From Gammaproteobacteria bacterium (GTDB lineage Bacteria > Pseudomonadota > Gammaproteobacteria > HK1), in NCBI GenBank assembly GCA_021773795.1, contig JAJFJT010000023.1, positions 33,147 through 97,146 on the forward strand: DNA of 64,000 nucleotides. The letters are read 5' to 3'. The notes below the pieces were generated by a model. That model was given only the letters and a program-made list of their open reading frames with translations, searched no databases and was not told where the DNA came from. The position numbers were made by a program, and so were the translations under genes. Within the stretch, counting starts at the first letter, position 1. The number at the start of each line of letters is the position of its first letter. Positions 27,380 to 37,794 of the stretch are shown here, in pieces.

Positions 27380-28033
27380 ATGTTCCGGCGCCTGCTCATC
27401 TATCGTAGTGATTTGCGAGAAATGACCTGGTTCCGGCTTGGTCGGCTGGCGCCGATGCCTGCCGGGGATGAGCGGGTAGAGATGCGCTGGGTGGATAAGG
27501 AGGCGTGGTTGGCTAACCCCGCTATTTTGCCTACCGCGCCGGCTGTGGTACGGCAACGATATGCCGCGTACAGCCGCTGCCTGATTGGTATAGACCAGAC
27601 CTCAGGTAAGACCGTTTACCACCTGTGGCTAAGCACCGGATCGGTTTGCATCGACTGGATATTCCGCTCGCTCACGGCGCCTCAGGACGGCGTGTTGATC
27701 TTTGATGTTTGGGTTGAACCCTCCCTGCGAGGTGGCGCTGTGCATCGATTGGGGGCGGCGCTGGCGGTGCGGGAGGCCGTCCGATTGGGGCGGCCAGCGA
27801 TTGAGGCTGGTGTGGAGGCACATGAATATCCCTCTTTTGCCACCCTGTACGCACGCATGGGGCTTGGAATCTGCCGACCTCTTTATGTGCTGTCGGGGTT
27901 GCGATTGGGAGCAGGATTTTCATTTCACTGGCGAGGGTCGCCGCCCGCCCGCCTGCGAAAATTCGGGGAACGGCTAAGACGCCGGTATCCGGAACGCTCG
28001 CTTGGTAAACACCCGTTCCCTGCTGCCCTATAA
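27380..28033 (+). CDS. GNAT-like N-acyltransferase
   Basis: The roughly 217-residue product resembles the GNAT fold: a central VLIFDVWVEPSLRGGAVHRLG segment, cited as VWVEPSLRGGAVHRLG, where the acyl-CoA pyrophosphate loop would be, and EYPSFATLYARMGLG near the end as in acetyltransferases. The match is weak outside these parts. ATG 27380 is 13 bases after the AurF-like stop, so coupled expression is likely. Its last 6 bases overlap the 3' end of the convergent CapK-like gene. It could acylate the product of the neighbouring enzymes; that is inference. Confidence 0.6.
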   Translation: MFRRLLIYRSDLREMTWFRLGRLAPMPAGDERVEMRWVDKEAWLANPAILPTAPAVVRQRYAAYSRCLIGIDQTSGKTVYHLWLSTGSVCIDWIFRSLTAPQDGVLIFDVWVEPSLRGGAVHRLGAALAVREAVRLGRPAIEAGVEAHEYPSFATLYARMGLGICRPLYVLSGLRLGAGFSFHWRGSPPARLRKFGERLRRRYPERSLGKHPFPAAL

Positions 28034-29467
28034 CGGTGTGGGCGGCTCGTTGTCGGGGGGTGGTACAAAATCTGAAGTGAAATTCTCAAACTTCAGGGCA
28101 CGTCCCCAGGGAATTTCCTGCATTTGAACAATGGCCAGCGGGTGGCTCGGCTCCTCGGTAGCCTGTGCCCAGAATTGCTGTATGTGATGGTGAAATGCCT
28201 GGCTTAGAACTCCGCTGGCACGGATGCGTAATTCATAGGACTGGTTGCGATACTGATGGAGCTGGTATTGGCGGATTGGTGCCAGCAGCTCTGTGGCGAT
28301 AAGGCTGGGGCTGAGCGCGCGCTGGATTGCTATCCAGTAGGCCCAGCTGTCTTTGGGCTGTAACGCGAGGCGTCGGTAGCGTCCATGGATGGCGGTGAAG
28401 GCGGGCAAGGTGCGGCCACAGGGGCAGGGACCGACCGCAAGCTCGGCGAGATCGCCGGTATCGTAGCGGATGAGCGGCATGGCGGCATTCGCCAGCGAGG
28501 TGACAATGACACGCCCGATCTCTCCAGGCCCGCAGGGTTCATCATCGGCGTTCAGTACTTCTACCACGCAGTTTTCCAGGTGCAGATGAAAGCGGCCACC
28601 CTCCCGACACTGTGCCGCCACGTGCCCCACTTCGTTGAGGGAATAACTCTGGTATACGGGTACCCCAAAAATGCTTTCGATACGCTCCTGCATCTGTGGC
28701 GTGAGTTGTTGTGCAGAGGCACGCAGGGCCCGCAGGCTGGCAGGCGGAGCATGGTCTTGATAGGCCAGGGCCAGCTGCTCCAGCCGGGTGGCCTGGGTGG
28801 TGAGATAGTCGGGTGCGAGTTCATCCAGCCATGCCAGCTGTTTGTCGATGGGATTGGTGTCGGCGAGGCCAACGCTGGGGCCGGTGTCGAAGTGATTGCC
28901 CACGTTAAACCAGCGTGGATAGTGGTAGCTATGGTCTAACGGGTACCTTTGCCTGTCGCGGGAGTTTCCCAACTCGTGAAGGCTGCGGATCATGGCGAGG
29001 GTGCCGGTGGGGTCGAAGCCCTGCCAGCGCAATTCCCGCTGGGTCATGATGCCCACCATCATGATGCTGTGTTCGCTATGCCAGACTTCTACCGGCTGGC
29101 CAGTGGAGCCGGATGTGGCGACCTTGCAGTCGATGTGGTGGCCATCCGGCAATGCCTCAGCGAGTAGTTGCCCGCCATTTGCCTGCAATTCTTCACGCGT
29201 CAGGATAGGTAGTTGGCCCAGATCCCCCACACTTCGTATGTCTTTGGCATCAATGCCAAGTTGACGGAATCGGGTGCGATACCAGGGTACTTGGGCGGAG
29301 GCGAAAGCCAGCACATCGCCCAGCATCTCGGCCTGCCACGCCCGCTGCTCGGCGGGGGCAAGGAATTCATTAAAAATAAGCTCGCCAGTCCAGTCCAGTC
29401 CGGACCAACCTGCTCTGAGTTTCCAGACGGATTGTGCCGTCCGCTCGCTCTTAGGTGTTGCGGGCAT
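28028..29467 (-). CDS. CapK/PaaK-like adenylate-forming enzyme
   Basis: The 479-residue product belongs to the phenylacetate-CoA ligase-like group that includes CapK of capsule loci. Seen are the ATP-loop ATSGSTGQPVEVW, SYSLNEVGHVAAQC, and IRYDTGDLAEL with the ribose-binding Asp, plus a Cys pair in GPCPCGRT. The substrate acid is unknown. A Lys in RALKFENF may be the C-terminal catalytic Lys. The gene lies downstream of the FecR gene in the same direction (102 bases) and may belong to that transcript. It is convergent with the glycosyltransferase/AurF-like/GNAT genes. Confidence 0.83.
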   Translation of the reverse strand: MPATPKSERTAQSVWKLRAGWSGLDWTGELIFNEFLAPAEQRAWQAEMLGDVLAFASAQVPWYRTRFRQLGIDAKDIRSVGDLGQLPILTREELQANGGQLLAEALPDGHHIDCKVATSGSTGQPVEVWHSEHSIMMVGIMTQRELRWQGFDPTGTLAMIRSLHELGNSRDRQRYPLDHSYHYPRWFNVGNHFDTGPSVGLADTNPIDKQLAWLDELAPDYLTTQATRLEQLALAYQDHAPPASLRALRASAQQLTPQMQERIESIFGVPVYQSYSLNEVGHVAAQCREGGRFHLHLENCVVEVLNADDEPCGPGEIGRVIVTSLANAAMPLIRYDTGDLAELAVGPCPCGRTLPAFTAIHGRYRRLALQPKDSWAYWIAIQRALSPSLIATELLAPIRQYQLHQYRNQSYELRIRASGVLSQAFHHHIQQFWAQATEEPSHPLAIVQMQEIPWGRALKFENFTSDFVPPPDNEPPTPL

Positions 29468-29569
29468 GCTTAAGAAAATGCCGCGATGGAATGGATGGGA
29501 GATAGCGGACGGAACGCGTCCATCGGACTCAGCCGCGGGTCGCTGTCAACGCCGTATGGGTGGTGGAGG

Positions 29570-30322
29570 TTAACCTTCCTGACAGCAGGGTATGACAACC
29601 TCTGGCGGAATGATTTCCCAGCCTTCTGAAGTAAATCCGGAGCTGTCCTCGGTGGTGTTCTTGCGAGCGGGGTAACCCTCCTGGATCTGAAATCGACCCT
29701 CGGTTCGCACCAGAAAACTGCCACCCATATCGTTGCCGTTTTCATCGAGGATGAAGTACTGACCCGGTTCCAACAGGTACCAGGAGGAACCGTCTATATC
29801 CACCAGCACCGGACCATCGTTCTCGTCGCTGTCGTTGATCGCCCGGACAACCCAGTTGCCATCGGCGTCTTGCTCTACTTCCGGATGAGTGCCGCGGATA
29901 CCGATGGTGGCGACTGGTGTTCTGAGGCGATAGCCACGCGGATTGCTACGACCAATAAGGCCGGTGATGCTGCGAAAACCACCCTTCAGGATACTGAAGA
30001 AGCTTTTTCCCGCGGCGGCTTTTTTTTCTTCGAAAGCGTATTCGTCGATGCGAAAAACGCTATTGGGTTTGAGCGCGGTATAGGAACCGTCGCTAAAGCG
30101 CAGATGGGCGATACCTCGCCTGGTCTTGATCGTATCTCCACTATCAATACTCGATCCGCGTTTGAGATTTCGGACCTGGCCGTCCTTGGTAGTGGCCTGA
30201 ACCTTCCCAAAGGCAAAATCCACACGTCCCGCGGCTGCATTGGCACTGAGCGGCAGGGCGGCGGCGATGGCGGTGGCGAGCAGTGTTTGTGAGGCTCGAC
30301 CTAAGCGGTTCTTTGCGGACAT
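29570..30322 (-). CDS. FecR-domain periplasmic protein
   Basis: The product has a signal peptide (cleavage near NAAAG) and a FecR domain with RGSSIDSGDTIKT, LRFSDGSYTALKPNS and the TPVATIGIRGT strand. A poorly conserved C-terminal region ends in CCQEG. Although FecR was first described as an iron-signal transducer, free FecR proteins without a sigma factor, as here, often accompany outer-membrane barrels. Start ATG follows AGGGGA. It lies 12 bases after the TPR-barrel gene, so the two are an operon. No TonB receptor or ECF sigma gene is near. Confidence 0.88.
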   Translation of the reverse strand: MSAKNRLGRASQTLLATAIAAALPLSANAAAGRVDFAFGKVQATTKDGQVRNLKRGSSIDSGDTIKTRRGIAHLRFSDGSYTALKPNSVFRIDEYAFEEKKAAAGKSFFSILKGGFRSITGLIGRSNPRGYRLRTPVATIGIRGTHPEVEQDADGNWVVRAINDSDENDGPVLVDIDGSSWYLLEPGQYFILDENGNDMGGSFLVRTEGRFQIQEGYPARKNTTEDSSGFTSEGWEIIPPEVVIPCCQEG

Positions 30323-30334
30323 CAGCTTAATCCC

Positions 30335-31654
30335 CTAATCAAAATTTCGGCGCAAGGTGACGGTATAGATGTACCTGTCAAAGTCGGTTACCGGGATATT
30401 GGAATTGTTCCGGATATAGCGGAACTCGGGAATCACATGCCATTTTTTCCACGGCCTGTAGTCGAGCCCCAGGGCCAATTTAATGAAGGAATCATCCCGT
30501 TTTCTGAGGAAGCTTGGATCCGCGCCGTCGTAGTCCCGTTCCTCCAGAGAGCCCGATGCGTAGGCTGTAAGATGGGGAACGAGTTCCAGATTTCCGCCCG
30601 CGCGCAGGCCCCAGAAGTTGTGTTCCAGATAGGCAGCCCCGGTGGCATCCTTGGATTCCTTGCCGCCGTAGGCGCCGGCGTAGACGGAAGCGGGGCGCTC
30701 ACTGTCGAGAGAAGTCACGTAGGTAGCCCCAAGGGTAACCCGGTCCCCATCACGCAACTGCTGGCCTGCCGGACTGTAGTCCAGATTGGTGTAGCGCAGA
30801 TACACACCGGCTGTGACCCCGGGTGCCACCACATGCTGCCAGCGGCCGAGCACGCCCAGGCTATTGCGCAGGGTTTCATAATCGAAGCGGTAGTGATCGC
30901 CCTCGACCTCGCCAGAGTAGATGTTGTCACCATTCCGGTATTGCAGGCCGATGGCGGCGTTGAGAGAGCCGGTGTCAAAATCGTCCTCGGTATTGTTCAA
31001 GCGCTGAAAGGCGCTGCCACGGGCGAGTAGGTGCAGGTCATCGCCAAGGGGGCGGCGGAGCAGAATCCGGCCCGAAAGGCTGGAAAACACATCATCCTCC
31101 TCGCCAATGCTGAGGAGGCGAATGGTACCGCCCTGAGCGGGAATGGCTTGATTACGCTCGTCGGTGGCGGAAGTTACGTTACTGTCGTAACCGAGGGTGA
31201 GCGCCAGGTGGCCGCGAATATCATTGCGAGCCCAGCTAAGACGGGCCAGTTGTCTTTGTGCCTCGCTGCGGGTTGCCTCGGGCGCCTTGCTTTGGGCAAC
31301 TTGGGTGAGTAGCTCGCGAGCCTGATCGAGCTTGCGCATGGCGATGTAGGCGCGGGCAGTGGCGACCTTCGCGCCCGCGTGATCGGGATCGACGACAAGG
31401 ACTCGTTCCAAGGCAAAGGAGGCGATGCCCGGTTGCCCGGCATCCAGCGCCGCGAGGCCGAGTAGATAATCGTAGGCGACTTCCCCGGCACGGGCAGACT
31501 GAAGCGGCAGCAACAGTTCATAGGCACCCTGGGAATTACCGCCATCAAGCAGGCTGCGGGCCTGCGCGAGCGCATCGCCTTTTGCATGGGTGTTGCTTGC
31601 GGCGGCGAGCAGCGCCACTAAAAACATCACTTTCCATTGTCGACCAATGGCCAT
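30335..31654 (-). CDS. Outer-membrane beta-barrel protein with N-terminal TPR domain (Slam-like)
   Basis: The 439-residue product has a signal peptide (to about NTHAK), three to four TPR-like helices (residues 25-140) and a C-terminal barrel of alternating strands ending in a Phe-containing TLRRNFD, the usual outer-membrane signature. Layout and length match the surface lipoprotein assembly modifier / DUF560 group, which exports surface proteins. AGGGAGGG precedes the ATG well. The FecR protein downstream is a plausible partner or cargo, which is inference. The 277-base gap upstream (31655-31931) has no gene. Confidence 0.8.
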   Translation of the reverse strand: MAIGRQWKVMFLVALLAAASNTHAKGDALAQARSLLDGGNSQGAYELLLPLQSARAGEVAYDYLLGLAALDAGQPGIASFALERVLVVDPDHAGAKVATARAYIAMRKLDQARELLTQVAQSKAPEATRSEAQRQLARLSWARNDIRGHLALTLGYDSNVTSATDERNQAIPAQGGTIRLLSIGEEDDVFSSLSGRILLRRPLGDDLHLLARGSAFQRLNNTEDDFDTGSLNAAIGLQYRNGDNIYSGEVEGDHYRFDYETLRNSLGVLGRWQHVVAPGVTAGVYLRYTNLDYSPAGQQLRDGDRVTLGATYVTSLDSERPASVYAGAYGGKESKDATGAAYLEHNFWGLRAGGNLELVPHLTAYASGSLEERDYDGADPSFLRKRDDSFIKLALGLDYRPWKKWHVIPEFRYIRNNSNIPVTDFDRYIYTVTLRRNFD

Positions 31655-31931
31655 CGTTGAGTCCCTCCCTATGGCGCGGTCAGCTCATATGGCTAACTGC
31701 CCCCCCGTGTGCCGGCTAAGCTGAGACGGAATATAATTAACGATCCGCAACTCACTGAAAGTCAACTGATTCTATGCCTGTTTGCGGGGTATTTCAAAGC
31801 AGGAAGATTTAGGTGCACGCCGGCGAGGAATGGATCTGACCACAATCGACGCCGGATACCAGCCTTGAACTCATACACGCAGATTAAGGGGTACTTTCCG
31901 CTACGGGCATTATTGGTATTCAGGAATGAGG

Positions 31932-34583
31932 TTAACGATTCATTTTTCTGGCTTTCTTGTCTGCATACATGGCCGTATCGGCGATTGATATCAGGTCATC
32001 GATTTCTTGTGTGTCACGCGGGTACAGTGCGATGCCTATACTGGCGCCGATACGAGCCTCGATGCCGTCGACGTAGAAGGGCTCGCAAAGTGCGGTGCGT
32101 AATTTGTGGCGCATGTTTGATGCTGCCTCCAGAGCTGCTATATCACTCAGGATAACGGCGAATTCATCACCACCGATCCGTGCGACCGTATCAACTTCAC
32201 GCAAGCACGAACTCATTCTTGCGGAGACGCCTTTAAGCACCTCATCTCCGCCGTGGTGCCCCAAGGTATCGTTGATCGGCTTGAAGTTATCCAGATCGAT
32301 GTACAGCAGGGCAACCATGGTGTCGTTACGCCGCGCCCTGGCGAGTGCCTGTTTGAGCCGGTCCATGAATAGTGCGCGGTTAGGCAGATTGGTCAGAATG
32401 TCATGGCGGGCCATGTGCGAAACCTTTAACTCCGCCAACTTGTGTTCAGTGATGTCTTGTATGGTGCCCGCTATAGTCGTTGGTTTTCCATCTGATTCAA
32501 ACGTGGGGACGGCCTCCTCATGAACCCACCGAATGGTGCCATCTGACCGCACAATCCTATGGTCTCCTGTATGCCCCCTACCGTGTGAAAAAGCCACCTT
32601 CGCAGATGCGACGACTGTTTCCACATCATCGGGGTGAATGGTATTGTGAAAGCGCTCATAAGTGGGGCGAAATTCACCCGGACTGTAGCCCAAAATGCGG
32701 TACACCTCATCGGACCAGTGAAGTCTTCCCGAAGAGATGTCGAGTGACCAGTTTCCAAGATGAGCACGGTGTTCCGCTTCGGCCAGAAAATGCTCGCTTA
32801 TTCTGAGACGCTTACCCGCCTGCTCTCGTTCAATACTCATTTTGAGGATGTTGTGGCGCAGAAAATATGTAAGTAACAGGATCAGGAGCAAAGTGAGGGC
32901 CGCGGCAATACTGGCCGCCTTCTTTTCACCCTGGGTGATGTACATGATGGGCCCGCCAAACCATCGTCTGGAAATCTTTTCGATTCCCCCCGTTGATTTC
33001 AGTCTCGAAATAGCTTGATTGAGTTCCCGGAACAAGGCGGTTTGCCCTCTGGTGACAGGAATGTGGAGGGTTCTTTGTGTCAGAGGTGGTTTTACTGCAC
33101 TTATCTTCCGGAAATTGTGTTGCTTCACTATGTGCTGGCCGATCAGGGTTTCCTCGACCACGCCATCCACATCTCCCCGTTGGAGCATCAGAAAAGCATC
33201 CGGGAGCTTGTCAATTGGCATCAGTTGGGCCTCGGGATGCATGTTTTCGATGGTGGAATGGGAGACTCCGCCGCGCTTGACGGCAATACGTCTGTTCGAC
33301 CAGTTCTGTTCCGAAAAACCGCTGCTATGCCGGCTTAGGGTGAATAGTGAAATGCCGAGTTTGAAGGTGGCCTGGGTGAAGTCGTAGTACTTTTTATTTT
33401 CACTATCAACGGTGATTGCGGTCAGTGCATGACCCTCCCCACGCCGGTGGCGGAGCAGGGTGTCTGCCCATGGATAAAGGCGCACCTCTACTGGGCGGCC
33501 CAGAATATTTCCCAGGGCCTGCAATAAGTCTACGTTGGCACCAACGGCTTTTTCATCCTCGATGAACTGGTATGGGGCGAGGCCCTCATCCCCCAGAAAG
33601 ACGAGCGTGTCGCCGGCACGTCTGGGGTCATAGATGAAGCCCTCCAGTGAATAGCCAGGCCTGAGCACACCCTCTCTAATGAAGACTTCCGCCATGTGTC
33701 TCCACCGCCCCTGGTTCATGTGTCCTATCTCTATTCCCCCGGGCTGGACGAGCGAGCGCATGGAATTGGCCTCGAAGCGCAGGTGATCCCGGTTCTTGGT
33801 GCTCGTGTACTTGCGCTGGATGAGGGCGATGATTTCTTCCATATTTTCCATTGCATATTGCCAGCCTCGCAGAGAGGCTGCGCGGAAGCGTTTGACCCGA
33901 TCCGGGTGGTTCCTGAGTTCCATCTCTGTGGTGAACAGGATGTCGCTGTAGAAGTCGATTCCGTAGGTGGCGGGATCGAGAATGGTAAAGGGGATCCCCC
34001 TCTCCTTCATGAGATACGGTTCGTTGCTCAGATAGGCATTGAAGACATCGGTTCTTTTCTCGATCAGATCATTGATGTCGTAGCTGCTTTTTTGTTGCGT
34101 CAACTTTGCCGGATCGATTCCTTCATTGCGTAACATGGCCATCAGGGTAACGTTGGGCTTGTTGTGGATGCTCATGACCTTCTTGCCCACGAGGTCTTGA
34201 GGTGAGCGTATGCCGGAATCCTGCCGCACCAGAAATACAGCGGGGGAGTGCTGGAAAATGGCCGCCAAGGCCACCAGCGGCTGGCCTTTGATTCGGTGAA
34301 ATAAAACCCCGCTGTTTGCCGTACCAAACTGTGCTCGCCCAGCGAGCACTTCAGTCATGGGTTCTCGCCCGGGTGCCCCGGCGATGATGGTTACGTCCAA
34401 ACCGGTATCGCGGTAAAAGCCTTTCTCTGCGGCGGCGTAGTAACCTGCAAACTGGAACTGGTGGAGCCAGCGCAGCTGCAGCGTGACCTTGTCCGCAGCC
34501 AGTGCCGAGGCGTGGGAAAACATCACGCAAGCAGCCATGACAGTGATGTTGAAATTGAAATTATTCAGCCAACGCTGAGTCAT
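31932..34583 (-). CDS. Periplasmic-binding-protein/PAS/GGDEF diguanylate cyclase
   Basis: This 883-residue sensor has a signal sequence, an NMT1/THI5-like ligand-binding domain (LRWLHQFQFAGYYAA, GRAQFGTANSG; residues about 30-310) and a second solute-binding (PBPb) domain (FLGDEGLAPYQF, residues 330-560). A membrane helix (about 570-590), a PAS domain with PAC (GNWSLDISSG, RIVRSDGTIRWVHEE) and a C-terminal GGDEF domain follow. The active site GGDEF is intact, and REVD five residues upstream fits the I-site. It should couple sensing of one or two small molecules, possibly thiamine-precursor-like, to c-di-GMP. The gene stands alone downstream of tRNA-Pro. Confidence 0.92.
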   Translation of the reverse strand: MTQRWLNNFNFNITVMAACVMFSHASALAADKVTLQLRWLHQFQFAGYYAAAEKGFYRDTGLDVTIIAGAPGREPMTEVLAGRAQFGTANSGVLFHRIKGQPLVALAAIFQHSPAVFLVRQDSGIRSPQDLVGKKVMSIHNKPNVTLMAMLRNEGIDPAKLTQQKSSYDINDLIEKRTDVFNAYLSNEPYLMKERGIPFTILDPATYGIDFYSDILFTTEMELRNHPDRVKRFRAASLRGWQYAMENMEEIIALIQRKYTSTKNRDHLRFEANSMRSLVQPGGIEIGHMNQGRWRHMAEVFIREGVLRPGYSLEGFIYDPRRAGDTLVFLGDEGLAPYQFIEDEKAVGANVDLLQALGNILGRPVEVRLYPWADTLLRHRRGEGHALTAITVDSENKKYYDFTQATFKLGISLFTLSRHSSGFSEQNWSNRRIAVKRGGVSHSTIENMHPEAQLMPIDKLPDAFLMLQRGDVDGVVEETLIGQHIVKQHNFRKISAVKPPLTQRTLHIPVTRGQTALFRELNQAISRLKSTGGIEKISRRWFGGPIMYITQGEKKAASIAAALTLLLILLLTYFLRHNILKMSIEREQAGKRLRISEHFLAEAEHRAHLGNWSLDISSGRLHWSDEVYRILGYSPGEFRPTYERFHNTIHPDDVETVVASAKVAFSHGRGHTGDHRIVRSDGTIRWVHEEAVPTFESDGKPTTIAGTIQDITEHKLAELKVSHMARHDILTNLPNRALFMDRLKQALARARRNDTMVALLYIDLDNFKPINDTLGHHGGDEVLKGVSARMSSCLREVDTVARIGGDEFAVILSDIAALEAASNMRHKLRTALCEPFYVDGIEARIGASIGIALYPRDTQEIDDLISIADTAMYADKKARKMNR

Positions 34584-34681
34584 CTCCTAACCGCCCCCCT
34601 GGATGGAAAGTTTCCTCAGAATTCCGTTGCCCACACTGCATAATATAGACCAGACATGGGGATCAATTTCGGGAGAAATAG

Positions 34682-34718
34682 GGCCGGGTGACGGAAATCG
34701 TATCCAGCCCGGCCTTTT
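34682..34718. terminator. GC-rich hairpin between tRNA-Pro and the GGDEF gene
   Basis: GGCCGGG (34682-34688) pairs with CCCGGCC (34708-34714), a 7-bp stem followed by TTTT on the plus strand. The genes on both sides run on the minus strand, where the U-tract is weaker (CTATTT). Termination of the tRNA transcript is plausible, not certain. Confidence 0.35.
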
Positions 34719-34773
34719 GGCTAGGGGGATTGACGCTAACGAGGGTCTTGAAATGGTTGCGGAAATCAAGAAT

Positions 34774-34850
34774 TGGTCGGGGTGAGAGGATTTGAACCTC
34801 CGACCCCTGCCTCCCGAAGGCAGTGCTCTACCAAGCTGAGCTACACCCCG
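34774..34850 (-). tRNA. tRNA-Pro (CGG anticodon)
   Basis: The minus strand folds as a full cloverleaf. The acceptor stem is CGGGGTG with CACCCCG, D arm GCTC...GAGC, anticodon arm CTGCC-TTCGGGA-GGCAG with CGG at positions 34-36, and T arm GGAGGTTCAAATCCTCT. The CCA end is encoded. It reads CCG proline codons. It lies 64 bases downstream of ispB in the same direction. Confidence 0.97.
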
Positions 34851-34914
34851 ACACAGGTTTTGTTGCAGTTATTTCATCCCCTTTTTCTACCCAATTGCCA
34901 TACTGATTCGGGCT

Positions 34915-35913
34915 TCAGTAACAGCGGCTGACGGAGAAATCCGCCAGGGTCTCCAGGGCGTCGCGATACGGGGATGGGGCGATGCGACCGAGGGCCTGTA
35001 CGGCGTGCTTTGCCTCGGTTCTGGCTGCGCGCGCAGTGTACGTGATGGCCTCAGTGGATTCAACGATAGCGACGATCTCGTCGATGCGCTCGCGGCTGCC
35101 ATTTTCTATCGCCTGGCGTACAGCTTTTGCCTGACTTTCGGAGCCATGCGCCATGGCATAAATGAGCGGCAGGGTGGTCTTTCCCTCGGCTAGGTCGTCA
35201 CCCAGATTCTTGCCGATATTGGCTACCGAGCCCTTGTAGTCGAGGAGATCGTCGACCAGCTGGAAGGCGGTGCCGAGATGCATGCCAAAATTGGCCATGG
35301 CCTGCTCCTCTTCATCGGGCCGGGCAGCCAATATGGCCCCGAGGCGTGCCGCGGCCTCGAAGAGTTTGGCGGTTTTGGAGCGGATGACCTGTAGATAAGC
35401 TTGTTCACTTAGTTCCGGGTTGCCGCAGTTAATGAGCTGGAGTACCTCGCCCTCAGCGATAATGTTGGTGGTGTCAGCGAGAATTTCCATGACCCGCATG
35501 TCGCCCACCTGAACCATCATCTGGAAGGCCCGGGAGTAGAGGAAATCTCCTACCAGCACACTGGCCTCGTCACCCCAGCGAGCATTGGCGGTGTCCTGGC
35601 CACGACGCAAGGAGGAGGCATCGACGACGTCATCGTGAAGCAAGGTGGCGGTGTGGATGAATTCAATGATGGCGGCCAGCTCAACGTGGTGTCCGTCCTG
35701 GTAGCCACAGGCGCGGGCGCCAAGGAGGTGAATCAATGGCCGTAGACGTTTGCCACCGCTATAGATGATATAACGTGACACTTCATTAATGAGGGCGACT
35801 TCGGAACGCAGGGTCTCGGTGATGCAGCGGTTCACCGCATCCAGTTCATCAGAGACCAGAGCCTTGATGGTTTCGAGTTCGGTGGTGTTCGTGGTGACTG
35901 GGCTAGAGGGCAT
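34915..35913 (-). CDS. ispB: Octaprenyl (polyprenyl) diphosphate synthase
   Basis: The enzyme builds the long isoprenoid side chain of ubiquinone from farnesyl diphosphate. Both Asp-rich motifs are present: [15 protein letters not shown], with a DDxxD variant, and [17 protein letters not shown] near the N-terminus binds the homoallylic substrate. At 332 residues it fits IspB. The product is cytosolic. It is divergent from rplU with 168 bases between, the conserved ispB/rplU-rpmA arrangement of gammaproteobacteria. Its ribosome binding site is weak. Confidence 0.95.
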   Translation of the reverse strand: MPSSPVTTNTTELETIKALVSDELDAVNRCITETLRSEVALINEVSRYIIYSGGKRLRPLIHLLGARACGYQDGHHVELAAIIEFIHTATLLHDDVVDASSLRRGQDTANARWGDEASVLVGDFLYSRAFQMMVQVGDMRVMEILADTTNIIAEGEVLQLINCGNPELSEQAYLQVIRSKTAKLFEAAARLGAILAARPDEEEQAMANFGMHLGTAFQLVDDLLDYKGSVANIGKNLGDDLAEGKTTLPLIYAMAHGSESQAKAVRQAIENGSRERIDEIVAIVESTEAITYTARAARTEAKHAVQALGRIAPSPYRDALETLADFSVSRCY

Positions 35914-35953
35914 TGCCGGGCTTTATTGTTAGAGGTCGTTGAGAGAGGGCGCG

Positions 35954-35959
35954 ATTATA
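35954..35959 (-). promoter_or_regulatory. Candidate -10 element for ispB
   Basis: On the minus strand this reads TATAAT, 40 bases before the ispB ATG. No good -35 hexamer is seen 17 bases upstream. Confidence 0.4.
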
Positions 35960-36002
35960 CACTCAGTGGCCACATTTTCCGGGTTTCTGCGAGGATTTGT
36001 CC

Positions 36003-36031
36003 TTGTGGAGTTGCCGCCGAATCACTAAAAT
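36003..36031 (+). promoter_or_regulatory. Candidate sigma-70 promoter for rplU-rpmA
   Basis: TTGTGG (36003-36008) and TAAAAT (36026-36031) are 17 bases apart. A start near 36038 would give a leader of about 44 bases, room for the usual L21 leader control. Confidence 0.45.
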
Positions 36032-36081
36032 ACTCGGCTTTTTCGGGCATCCTGCGTGTGCAGGATTTGGGAGTAGGTCGC

Positions 36082-36405
36082 ATGCATGCAGTTTTCGTAA
36101 CGGGCGGTAAGCAATACCGTGTGAAAGAAGGGGATACCCTGAAGGTGGAGAAGCTCGAGGCCGCGGAAGGCGCGACCATCGACTTCGAGCAGGTTTTGCT
36201 GGTCCACAACGGGGATGATATCCGGGTTGGAGCGCCCTATGTAGACGGGGGCAAGATTTCCGCCAAGGTTAAATCCCACGGCCGTGGCAAGAAGGTCCAT
36301 ATCATCAAATTCAAGCGCCGCAAGCATTATATGCGTCGGGCGGGTCACCGTCAGTCCTATACCGAGCTCGAGATCAGCGCGATCCAGCCCGGCAGCGCTG
36401 GTTAA
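36082..36405 (+). CDS. rplU: 50S ribosomal protein L21
   Basis: The product opens with [17 protein letters not shown], the L21 signature, and ends with the [18 protein letters not shown] rRNA-binding segment. ATG 36082 is chosen by this homology and by GGGAGTAGG upstream; the open frame extends 52 codons further without family similarity. Length 107 is close to the usual 103. It is followed after 11 bases by rpmA as in most bacteria. Confidence 0.97.
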   Translation: MHAVFVTGGKQYRVKEGDTLKVEKLEAAEGATIDFEQVLLVHNGDDIRVGAPYVDGGKISAKVKSHGRGKKVHIIKFKRRKHYMRRAGHRQSYTELEISAIQPGSAG

Positions 36406-36416
36406 AGGGGAATACC

Positions 36417-37791
<1,375 letters not shown>

Positions 37792-37794
37792 AGA

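Noticed and set aside
31655..31931. Sigma-70 promoter for the TPR-barrel/FecR operon
   Set aside because: A TTGACT box is present on the minus strand but no -10 hexamer lies at acceptable spacing, so I did not annotate it.
35926..36081. Longer form of L21
   Set aside because: The added 52 codons have no L21 similarity and cover the probable promoter and leader.
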